Of a DNA stretch of 5,370 bases, positions 1-4,663 are shown piece after piece. Below the pieces are notes generated by a model. The model had not been told where the DNA came from. It did not search any database and saw only the letters and a list, made by a program, of their open reading frames with translations. The translations under genes were made by a program, and so were the position numbers. Source of the stretch: Dehalococcoidia bacterium (GTDB lineage Bacteria; Chloroflexota; Dehalococcoidia; UBA2985); assembly GCA_030740415.1 (NCBI GenBank), contig JASLXI010000080.1:1-5370 (forward strand), written 5' to 3'. The stretch's first letter is position 1; each line of letters opens with the position of its first letter.

Positions 1-39
1 GTTGATGACCTGCTCTGGTGTATGCTTCTTCCTTGGGAT
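1..39 (-). pseudogene. IS3-family transposase OrfA, N-terminus, start codon lost
   Basis: The minus-strand codons read I-P-R-K-K-H-T-P-E-Q-V-I-N and then leave the window. Family knowledge: OrfA of many IS3 elements starts M-P-R-K-K-H-T-P-E-x-I-I/V-N, the beginning of its helix-turn-helix domain that binds the element's ends. The first codon here is ATC (39-37) where the family has ATG. A GGGGGAG ribosome site sits at the right distance upstream, and an in-frame TAG lies at 54-52 with no ATG, GTG or TTG between. So this copy probably starts poorly or not at all, unless ATC is used as a rare start. Only 13 codons are visible, so the rest of the gene cannot be judged. Confidence 0.68.
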
Positions 40-55
40 TTCTCCCCCTTCCTAC

Positions 56-85
56 GGTCCAGGTTACTAACATTACACCTGGACC
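56..85 (-). repeat. 9-bp inverted repeat (hairpin) inside the IS end
   Basis: GGTCCAGGT at 56-64 and ACCTGGACC at 77-85 are exact reverse complements around a 12-base loop. The hairpin lies between the terminal repeat and the orfA ribosome site, in the transcribed leader if transcription enters from outside. Similar hairpins near IS ends are known to damp read-through transcription into the transposase. That role is inferred here. Confidence 0.7.
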
Positions 86-167
86 AGTTTTCGGGAGGCA
101 GGTCACAGGCAACGCAGCCGGATTGATGCCGGTCGTCATACCAGATGAGTAGACGCCTGAGTTTAAC

Positions 168-941
168 CTACTGAGCGGTCCACCCCAGATCAAGCGTGTA
201 CGCCGAACCCGTCATCGACCGGCTCGCTTCCGACGCCAGGTAAACCGCCATACGGGCCACTTCCTCCGGCTCGATCAGGTGTTTGATGGCTGCCGGTTCG
301 AGCATCACCTTCTTTATCACACTCTCAGGGCTGATTCCCCGCGCCCTCGCCTGGTCCTCGATCTGGTCCTCGACCAGCTTTGTACGAACATAGGCAGGGC
401 AGATAGCGTTGACGGTCACCCCGTACTCACCGGCTTCGAGAGCTATCCCCTTGGTCAACCCTATCAGGCCGTGCTTCGCCGAAACATAGGCGCACTTGTA
501 CGGGCTCGCAGTAAGGCCGAGGATAGAAGATATGTTGATAATTCTCCCCCACCCACGCTCCTTCATACCGGGCAAAACGCCCTTTATCAATTGGTAGGGC
601 GTACTGAGCATCAGTTGAATCATATGGAACCAGGTCTCTTCCGGGAACTCTTCGATTGAGGCCACATTCTGGATCCCCGCGTTGTTCACCAGTATGTCCA
701 CGTCATGCCCTTCCTCATCCAACCGACGGCAGAGCATTCGCACCTCGTCGACCTTGGAGAGGTCGGCTTGCATAAAGACCCCGCCGATACCTTCTGCCAC
801 ATCGCGGTCGCTATCCAGAATATCATTCAACAGAACGTGCGCCCCCTGGTCGGCGAAGGCCTCGGCAATCGACCGTCCGATACCGCGCGCCCCGCCGGTA
901 ACGAGAGCCACCTTTCCTGTCAGTTCCCTCTTCTCATTCAT
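168..941 (-). CDS. Short-chain dehydrogenase, 3-hydroxybutyrate dehydrogenase type
   Basis: Predicted cytoplasmic NAD(H)-dependent oxidoreductase of 257 residues, the usual size of classical SDR enzymes. Visible motifs: TGGARGIG cofactor loop (15-22), NNAG (86-89), catalytic Ser139, and YVSAK with Tyr152 and Lys156. Several blocks are typical of D-3-hydroxybutyrate dehydrogenase (acetoacetate/3-hydroxybutyrate interconversion, ketone-body or PHB turnover): GIQ with Gln91, SPYK with Lys149, the CPAYVRTKLVEDQI block, KKVMLEP, and the C-terminal GWTAQ with Trp254. Two positions are unusual. The residue two after Ser139 is Leu141, where the enzyme family has a carboxylate-binding His. The Asn of the Asn-Ser-Tyr-Lys tetrad is Met111 (LMLS), a change I recall in a related subfamily. 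The ATG at 941 is preferred to 974 or 962 because the conserved fold starts right after it and AAAAGAG sits six bases upstream. No partner gene lies beside it. Family is sure; exact substrate is less so. Confidence 0.88.
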   Translation of the reverse strand: MNEKRELTGKVALVTGGARGIGRSIAEAFADQGAHVLLNDILDSDRDVAEGIGGVFMQADLSKVDEVRMLCRRLDEEGHDVDILVNNAGIQNVASIEEFPEETWFHMIQLMLSTPYQLIKGVLPGMKERGWGRIINISSILGLTASPYKCAYVSAKHGLIGLTKGIALEAGEYGVTVNAICPAYVRTKLVEDQIEDQARARGISPESVIKKVMLEPAAIKHLIEPEEVARMAVYLASEASRSMTGSAYTLDLGWTAQ

Positions 942-1255
942 GCTGTGCTCTTTTCTGTTCATCTCGCAGTACATCCCAGGAATAAAGGACTGCTTTCAAT
1001 CGGAATTCCCCATATCAAAGTGCCTGGACCCAATCAACGCACCATTCTCGACGAGAGCCACGGTAGTATCACTCACCAATGCTGTCAGCCATCCAATGAA
1101 GCTCACAAGATCATCTCTCGGTATCCCGAGTCAGCGGTCGCCAGGGAAGGAAGGCAGCTTTCGCCACGTTTGCACTCCCTTACAACTTCCCCAGGCACGC
1201 ACCTTCCCTTCGGCTACCCCTCATCACCTCCGATGTCCTCCAGTATGTTTGTTAC
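942..1255. other. Intergenic stretch without a convincing gene
   Basis: This stretch is upstream of the dehydrogenase on the minus strand. The long plus-strand open frames here continue across the antisense of the dehydrogenase and are rich in Ser, Pro and Arg, so they look like shadows. The only coding-like trace is a short minus-strand frame at 996-1106 (GTG to TGA), noted separately. A small perfect hairpin, CTCGG-TATC-CCGAG, is at 1117-1130. I see no tRNA, riboswitch or clear promoter. The stretch 1140-1220 is pyrimidine-rich on the plus strand. Confidence 0.5.
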
Positions 1256-1492
1256 TCAGGTGCTGCATGGAGCCTGCCAATACGATCTTGCACTCCCTGA
1301 AACAGCACTCGCGTCGCGGCCACCTCGGCCAACTGGGAGACCACCCGCCGGACGTGCCGAACCAGCCTTCCCCCCGATTCTGATGAGCTTGACCTGGAGG
1401 CTTCGCAACGACCAGTGATTGACCGCCCTGGGCAGGCACAGCCTCCTCAGGAAGTTCCCCTTGTTGGGGCTACCGCATGTCGAGCATTTCAT
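1256..1492 (-). pseudogene. Degraded second copy of the zinc-ribbon gene
   Basis: The start MKCSTCG and its whole leader match the neighbouring zinc-ribbon gene, so the two are paralogues in tandem, same strand. After the first CxxC knuckle (Cys3, Cys6) the sequence reads GNFLRRLCLP, where an intact ribbon would have a second CxxC. Only one further Cys is present. Downstream there is no hydrophobic stretch, whereas the sister copy has four. Past about codon 17 the frame becomes Arg/Gly/Ser-rich and gives no recognisable domain. Another frame nearby (about 1255-1370) has a helix-like stretch but no identity. I infer a copy whose 3' part was replaced or decayed. It could instead be a short, divergent real protein; codon use gives little support for that. 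Confidence 0.5.
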
Positions 1493-1544
1493 ATCAGGTG
1501 CTCCGTACATCACTGAGCATAACTCTGTCTCTAGGGGCAGTATA
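1473..1544 (-). repeat. 72-bp duplicated promoter and 5' end, copy 1
   Basis: This segment aligns without gaps to 2036-2107, with 65 of 72 bases identical by eye. It covers the TATACTG box, the leader, an eight-codon minigene and the first CxxC of the zinc ribbon. The flanks on both sides do not align well, so the duplication as now visible is limited to this module. Confidence 0.85.
1539..1544 (-). promoter_or_regulatory. Candidate -10 box of the degraded zinc-ribbon copy
   Basis: TATACT on the minus strand, 18 bases before the minigene ATG at 1520. It is retained in the same place as in the other copy. No good -35 box is visible. Confidence 0.4.
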
Positions 1545-1609
1545 TGACAGGAGCTATGGCGTAGCTGTCCGTCTAGTGCCTGAGGTAATAAACCCCAGTC
1601 CTGTAACCA

Positions 1610-2055
1610 TCACCGCCTTCTCGGCAATTGCCACAATGCGAAAGGGGTGCTCCAAACCAAGCCACCAACTGAACCCAATACCGCAAACTGCCATAGCGGT
1701 TCTGAGCCTGACGCTCCAAAAGATGCACCCAAGACCGGTATCAGTAGAGTCAGATATGCGACGGCCAATAATATGACTATCCTCGACCTCGTGGCTATAG
1801 CAACAAGGGCTGCAATTAAAGCAGGGGTGACCAGAGCAACGGCAAACTCCCATAAATCGAAATCAGGTCAGTTGTTAAGGCATCATGCACCAGAATGAAC
1901 GACAGGCCTGTGACCAACCCCGTTAGGCCACCCACTAGCCAAACTTTGGTTGCCCTTCTGATACGACGAGCTATAGCCGCACGTAAAGTGGCCCCACACC
2001 CTGCACAGAACCGAAGGTTCTCCAAGTTGTGGTTGCCGCATGTCGAGCATTTCAT
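1610..2055 (-). pseudogene. Zinc-ribbon membrane protein with a frameshift
   Basis: The N-terminus MKCSTCG...FCAGCG is a classic zinc ribbon (Cys3, Cys6, Cys17, Cys20). Next comes a basic stretch (RAAIARRIRRATK) and a membrane segment at about residues 38-56. The first frame stops at 1816. From about 1865 a second frame takes over without a break in character: it reads LWEFAVALVTPALIAALVA and goes on with two more hydrophobic helices, ending in QLPRRR and TGA at 1610-1612. Joined, this is about 148 residues: a cytoplasmic zinc ribbon, positive linker and four membrane helices, an architecture common among small bacterial proteins of unknown role. The joint needs a -1 (or +2) shift between 1868, where the second frame has a stop, and 1818. 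This is either a real mutation or a sequence error. Start: the ATG at 2055 puts the knuckle at residue 3; an upstream GTG at 2076 is possible. Confidence 0.72.
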
Positions 2056-2056
2056 A

Positions 2057-2083
2057 TCAGGTGTTCCGTACACCACTGAGCAT
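2057..2083 (-). other. Eight-codon leader minigene before the zinc-ribbon gene
   Basis: ATG at 2083 opens M-L-S-G-V-R-N-T followed by TGA, ending one base before the ATG of the zinc-ribbon gene. The other copy has the same frame at 1520-1494, M-L-S-D-V-R-S-T, with stop and spacing kept. It could couple translation or be a by-product of the duplication. Both copies also allow an in-frame extension of the main protein through this stretch (VYGTPD or MYGAPD), which is a competing explanation. Confidence 0.3.
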
Positions 2084-2101
2084 CACCCTGCCTCTGGAGG
2101 C

Positions 2102-2107
2102 AGTATA
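2102..2107 (-). promoter_or_regulatory. Candidate -10 box of the zinc-ribbon gene
   Basis: TATACT sits within TAGGCTATACTG (2101-2112 on the minus strand), the same 12-mer found before the collagen-like gene at 4874-4885. It is followed by the dyad TGCCTC-CA-GAGGCA. No convincing -35 box is seen at 17 bases. Confidence 0.45.
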
Positions 2108-2136
2108 GCCTAAAGGAGCAAGGGAAGAGGGCCAAG

Positions 2137-2154
2137 GCTTAGGCGGAGCTTAGG
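2137..2154. repeat. Pair of GCTTAGG direct repeats upstream of the zinc-ribbon gene
   Basis: GCTTAGG occurs at 2137-2143 and 2148-2154, 11 bases apart, about one helical turn. It lies 30-50 bases upstream of the TATACT box, a plausible site for an activator. Two short copies could be chance. Confidence 0.3.
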
Positions 2155-2198
2155 GCGTGGTAGGTGGACTCATAGCCAATGGACTCCACAGTGGACAG

Positions 2199-2277
2199 CG
2201 TTCAACCCAGCCGTTCAATTGAACGCATTTGAACGCCTAATCGTTCAGCTTTAGCTTGCGTTGAACGGGGTTGAACG
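2199..2277. repeat. Cluster of seven CGTTCAA/TTGAACG heptamers
   Basis: Forward CGTTCAA at 2199 and 2212, reverse TTGAACG at 2219 and 2229, forward with one mismatch (CGTTCAG) at 2242, reverse at 2261 and 2271. Six are perfect. The pair at 2212-2225 forms the exact 14-bp palindrome CGTTCAATTGAACG, and 2230-2247 forms a 6-bp stem with a 6-base loop. Start-to-start spacings are 13, 7, 10, 13, 19 and 10 bases. This density suggests a multi-site operator for a dimeric DNA-binding protein. It is not the GAAC-N4-GTTC box of Gram-positive LexA, since the half-sites face the other way. An origin-like or mobile-element end function is not excluded. Confidence 0.75.
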
Positions 2278-2437
2278 ATCTCGATTCGACTCTGGAGTTG
2301 GGAAGATCCACTTATGAGCCTTTCTTCCAAGGATTCATTGGAGACAAGCATTTCATGGATAGAAATAGTCACTCCAAGTCGACGGGTAAGGGTACGGATG
2401 GGGGTAGGGGCTCCGCTCAGGCCTATATAAAGAGTAT

Positions 2438-2451
2438 CTGTAAGAGTACAG
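2438..2451. repeat. 14-bp dyad before the deoxyribosyltransferase remnant
   Basis: CTGTA-AGAG-TACAG is a perfect 5-bp inverted repeat with a 4-base loop, five bases before the ATG at 2456 and just downstream of TATATAAA. It fits an operator or a small leader hairpin over the ribosome site. Confidence 0.4.
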
Positions 2452-2455
2452 AGAG

Positions 2456-2534
2456 ATGAGTAAGCCGACGATCTATCTGTGTGGTGCCATCAATGCGTGA
2501 GCAGATGGTCCAGGAATCAAGGGCAACCGCATAG
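2456..2534 (+). pseudogene. Remnant resembling nucleoside 2-deoxyribosyltransferase
   Basis: The ATG at 2456 opens MSKPTIYLCGAINA and stops at TGA 2498-2500. Family knowledge: nucleoside 2-deoxyribosyltransferase-like proteins, common in phages and bacteria, begin with a first beta strand reading K-I-Y-L-x-G-A/P-I-N-G, followed after about 8-10 residues by a W-R-E helix. Here a second frame opening at 2493 reads MREQMVQESRATA and stops at 2532-2534, which would suit that helix after a small deletion and frameshift. The rest of the enzyme (about 120 residues in the family) is missing, cut where the peptidase gene's 3' end begins. A weak AGAGAG precedes the ATG. The match is short, so this call rests on a recognisable motif rather than a domain. 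Confidence 0.42.
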
Positions 2535-3908
2535 TCATGGCCCTTCGCCCAGACGCTCCAGCAGTTGGCAGTAGGCCTTCTGTCCAAGTTCGAAGTTAGA
2601 GAGGCGGAAGAACTCGTTGAAGGAGTGAGCTCCTTCATCTTGGAGACCAAAGCCGAGAGTTACGGTGTACGCACTTAGTTCCTTGAGAAAGAGAGGCGCG
2701 ACGGGGAGGGTACCCCCCAAGCGGCAGTGATAGGGTGGTCTACCGTAAAGACTCTCCAGCACAGCGCGCGCCGCTTCATTACCGGGATGATTAGCGGGTA
2801 TCACATATGCGGGCGTGCCTGAACTCATGGGACGGACAGTCACCTTCACACCAGGTGGAGTGTGTTCTTCGATGTGGGTGGCTATAAGGTCGACAATCTT
2901 AGCGGGGTCCTGATTCTGCACCAGACGACACGAGATTTTGGCGTGGGCTTGGCTGGGCAGCACTGTCTTAAGGCCCTCACCTTGGAATCCGCCCCAGATA
3001 CCATTCACCTCTAGAGTGGGTCTCAGCCACGTCCGCTCCAGGGTGCTGTATCCCGGCTCCCCGTATATGGCTCTTACGCCTACTTCCTCTTTGTAGGAGT
3101 CGACATCGAAGGGGATAGCGGCCGTGTCAGCTCGCTCTTCCTCGGATGGGGAGATAACGTCGTCGTAGAAGCCTCGTACCAGTACTCTCCCATCGGGATC
3201 GCGCATGGAACTGAGTATCTGCGCCAGAGCGTGAATCGGATTCTGTATGGCGCCTCCATATAATCCCGAGTGGAGATCATTTCGTGGACCGAGAACGTCA
3301 ATTTCCAGGAAGCAGCTTCCCTTCATTCCTAGAAGGAGAGCAGGATGGTCTTCATCCCACTGCAGACCATCGGCGCTGACAACCATATCGCAGGCCAGTA
3401 GATCTCGGTTCGCAGCGAGAAAGCCCTGAAGACCCGGGCTGCTAATCTCCTCTTGGCCTTCGAAGAAGAACTTCAAGTTCACGGGGAGCTTGCCCTCTGT
3501 TTGAAGCAAGGCTTCAACAGCGAGAATGGTGACAAGCATATTCCCCTTGTCGTCTGATGCGCCTCTGGCATAGACGCGGCCTTCCTTGATCGTTGGTTCA
3601 AACGGTGGTTGAGACCAGAGCGTCAAGGGGTCCACGGGTTGGGTATCATAGTGCCCATAGATCATTACCGTGGGCCTGTCACCACCATGAAGCCACTCTC
3701 CGTAAACTACCTGGTGCTCCTCCGTAGGTAGGACACGTACTCCCTCGATGCCTGCCACCGTCATACGGTCCGCTACCCACTGGGCGGCACGTTCTACATC
3801 CCCGGAGTGCTCAGACAGTGCCGAGATGCTGGGAATGCGCAAAAAGTCCAGGAGCTCATTGGTGAACTGGGACTTGTGGTCATCTAGGTAGGTCACCCAC
3901 TTCTGCAT
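2535..3908 (-). CDS. M20-family metallopeptidase (dipeptidase)
   Basis: Predicted cytoplasmic two-metal peptidase of 457 residues, the usual length of the M20 dipeptidase branch. It likely releases amino acids from dipeptides or acts on a related N-acyl amide. Visible sites: YGHYDTQPVD with metal ligand His86 and catalytic Asp88, RGASDDKG with bridging Asp119, EGQEEISSPG with general base Glu153 and ligand Glu154, VSADG with ligand Asp180, DLHSG with His213 at the start of the lid/dimer domain, and GAHSFNE with ligand His428. All key residues are intact. The long open frame reaches 4013, but the ATG at 3908 is chosen: GGGAG lies seven bases upstream, and the promoter at 3940-3968 falls inside the longer version. 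The stop at 2535 abuts the convergent remnant. Substrate cannot be told; carnosinase-like dipeptidase and acetylornithine or succinyl-diaminopimelate deacylase relatives share the fold, but length and motifs favour a dipeptidase. Confidence 0.92.
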   Translation of the reverse strand: MQKWVTYLDDHKSQFTNELLDFLRIPSISALSEHSGDVERAAQWVADRMTVAGIEGVRVLPTEEHQVVYGEWLHGGDRPTVMIYGHYDTQPVDPLTLWSQPPFEPTIKEGRVYARGASDDKGNMLVTILAVEALLQTEGKLPVNLKFFFEGQEEISSPGLQGFLAANRDLLACDMVVSADGLQWDEDHPALLLGMKGSCFLEIDVLGPRNDLHSGLYGGAIQNPIHALAQILSSMRDPDGRVLVRGFYDDVISPSEEERADTAAIPFDVDSYKEEVGVRAIYGEPGYSTLERTWLRPTLEVNGIWGGFQGEGLKTVLPSQAHAKISCRLVQNQDPAKIVDLIATHIEEHTPPGVKVTVRPMSSGTPAYVIPANHPGNEAARAVLESLYGRPPYHCRLGGTLPVAPLFLKELSAYTVTLGFGLQDEGAHSFNEFFRLSNFELGQKAYCQLLERLGEGP

Positions 3909-3931
3909 GCTAAGACTCCCGATATTAGGTT

Positions 3932-3957
3932 TCGTGATAATCATAAGCCTCGTGATA
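3932..3957. promoter_or_regulatory. TCGTGATA direct repeat over the peptidase promoter
   Basis: TCGTGATA occurs exactly at 3932-3939 and 3950-3957, 18 bases start to start. One copy covers the predicted transcription start, the other the spacer between the boxes, so a protein bound here would block RNA polymerase. Inferred operator. Confidence 0.42.
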
Positions 3958-3968
3958 GCGGTTAACAA
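3940..3968 (-). promoter_or_regulatory. Sigma70-like promoter of the M20 peptidase gene
   Basis: On the minus strand, TTGTTA (3968-3963) and TATGAT (3945-3940) are separated by exactly 17 bases. The start of transcription would fall near 3933, giving a leader of about 25 bases with the GGGAG ribosome site. This is the best promoter in the window. Confidence 0.62.
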
Positions 3969-3974
3969 TGGAGC

Positions 3975-4266
3975 TTGACTGGATGCAGTCCTGGCGTGCC
4001 CGGCTTGGCCCACAGAACCGAGTGGAGAAGACTCCTGGCAGCAGTAACCGAGTTCGAGTTGGCCGTCAGACTCAGCGAGACCGTCAGTAGGTCTACTCTG
4101 GACAGGGTGCTGAAAGAGCTTATTAAAGCCAAAACGGTGACGCGCCAGAAGGGCAAAGGTTCCCGAGGAACCGCATACGGCTACTGGCTCACCGGGCTAC
4201 AGACCGCCGGCACCGCAGGTCGTTCTGGCTGCCGACATGGTCCCTGCCCTTGTAGGACTAACTTAA
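3975..4266 (+). pseudogene. Winged-helix fragment, frameshifted
   Basis: In the frame starting at 3975, the codons at about 4032-4190 give a good winged-helix pattern: TEFELAVRLSETVSRSTLDR, then a second helix (VLKELIKAKTV), then a wing with basic hairpin (RQKGKGSRGTAYGYWL). Such a domain is common at the end of phage and plasmid replication proteins and in small regulators; which one applies here cannot be told. After the wing the frame loses character, while the next frame from 4189 reads SPGYRPPAPQVVLAADMVPA and ends VGLT at TAA 4264-4266. This suggests a one-base shift near 4190. The only start in frame is a TTG at 3975 without a good ribosome site. An ATG at 3968 is in another frame. I read this as a decayed or rearranged gene, with DNA-binding as the likely original role. 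Confidence 0.45.
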
Positions 4267-4663
4267 CGAGTGGTACAAAGATGGGGGGCAGGTCACTAGG
4301 AGTATTACACCTCCCAAGTTCTATGAAGGTTACGACCAAGCGATGGCCTTGCTAATGAACCCTGTGAGCGAACCGCCAAAGTTTACCGGAAGCATCTTCG
4401 ATGAAGTCTGGCTCGTACACCCTGATGCCTCCTTGACAGGCTCTAATATAGACACGAGGGTTGACCATGATGTACGTACGATGGCGAAGTTGGTTCGGGA
4501 TTTTTCGCCTGTGGGCTTCATGAGGGTCAGCCACACCGGGATTCACATTGAGTCTAAGGCCGGCATCAATCCTTATCTGAACCCCGAGCTTAAGGCTCAT
4601 TTCATACAGCACTTGGACAAATTCCAGACGTACGAGAAATTTACCGTCAAGCCTATTCAGTAA
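4262..4663 (+). pseudogene. Unidentified reading frame lacking a proper start
   Basis: The frame opens after TAA at 4259 and reads LNEWYKDGGQVTRSITPPKF, then continues to a TAA at 4661-4663. Its first ATG is at 4343, giving 106 residues, but protein-like sequence clearly begins upstream of it. Composition is balanced, with mixed charged, aromatic and hydrophobic residues (for example GSIFDEVWLVHPDA and VGFMRVSHTGIHIESKAG), unlike the antisense frames. I do not recognise the family. No signal peptide, membrane segment or metal site is visible. Its start overlaps the stop of the preceding winged-helix fragment, and the three coding stretches run through frames 0, +1 and +2 in order, so they may be parts of one broken gene. 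It could also be a separate gene starting at 4343 without a visible ribosome site. Confidence 0.45.

Larger units (their letters stand above)
1..105 (-). mobile_element. Left end of an IS3-family insertion sequence (partial)
   Basis: Read on the minus strand, the element begins at 105 with TGACCTGCCTCCCGAAAAC, which has the TGA-start and C-rich/AAA pattern of IS3-family terminal repeats. It is followed by a hairpin and then a Shine-Dalgarno-like GGGGGAG and the first codons of OrfA, which runs off the window at base 1. The order terminal repeat, short leader, orfA on the same strand is the normal left-end layout of IS3-family elements. The other end and any target-site duplication are outside the window. 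The boundary at 105 is inferred from the TGA-type end, not from a comparison of two ends. Confidence 0.72.
2036..2107 (-). repeat. 72-bp duplicated promoter and 5' end, copy 2
   Basis: Partner of 1473-1544, same strand, about 560 bases away. The seven differences lie mostly between the -10 box and the minigene start; the first 28 bases of the pair, covering the zinc-knuckle codons and start, are identical. Confidence 0.85.
2113..2455. other. Gene-free stretch between divergent units
   Basis: No convincing gene. It holds the GCTTAGG pair, the heptamer cluster at 2199-2277, a TATATAAA stretch at 2424-2431 and the 14-bp dyad at 2438-2451. A 62-codon plus-strand frame starting at the TTG at 2271 lies inside the heptamers and has no ribosome site or recognisable domain, so I do not call it a gene. 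Confidence 0.5.

Noticed and set aside
118..132. Terminator after the dehydrogenase gene
   Set aside because: The CCGG-attgatg-CCGG stem is only four pairs and has no T-run on the minus strand.
279..1418. Long plus-strand open frames at 279-659, 682-1383 and 705-1418
   Set aside because: They lie wholly or largely opposite the dehydrogenase gene, lack ribosome sites and have no recognisable domain; the dehydrogenase motifs settle the coding strand.
1224..1439. Minus-strand frame of 71 codons inside the degraded zinc-ribbon copy
   Set aside because: Its composition (Trp, Gly, Arg, Pro) looks like off-frame translation of GC-rich DNA; no start signal and no domain.
1554..1853. Minus-strand 99-codon frame starting MGVCRCSGHPC, Cys-rich at first sight
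   Set aside because: It is off-frame by one from the hydrophobic continuation of the zinc-ribbon membrane protein, which explains the region better.
2199..2277. SOS (LexA) boxes or a CRISPR array
   Set aside because: The half-sites GTTC and GAAC are in reversed order to the Gram-positive LexA box, and the repeats are far too short and irregular with no spacers of constant length.
2424..2431. Archaeal-type TATA box
   Set aside because: All other signals here (Shine-Dalgarno sites, sigma70-like promoters, IS3 end, lipoprotein signal) are bacterial, so TATATAAA is more simply an AT-rich -10-like stretch.
2271..2459. 62-codon plus-strand frame overlapping the remnant ATG by ATGA
   Set aside because: Its TTG start falls inside a heptamer, there is no ribosome site, and the sequence has no recognisable domain; the overlap alone is not evidence.
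3909..4013. Longer N-terminus of the peptidase, starting at 4013
   Set aside because: The extra 35 residues do not look like part of the fold, the promoter lies within them, and a good ribosome site precedes the ATG at 3908.
4330..4612. Minus-strand frames opposite the unidentified segment at 4262-4663
   Set aside because: Two overlapping antisense frames without start signals; the plus-strand frame has the more natural composition.
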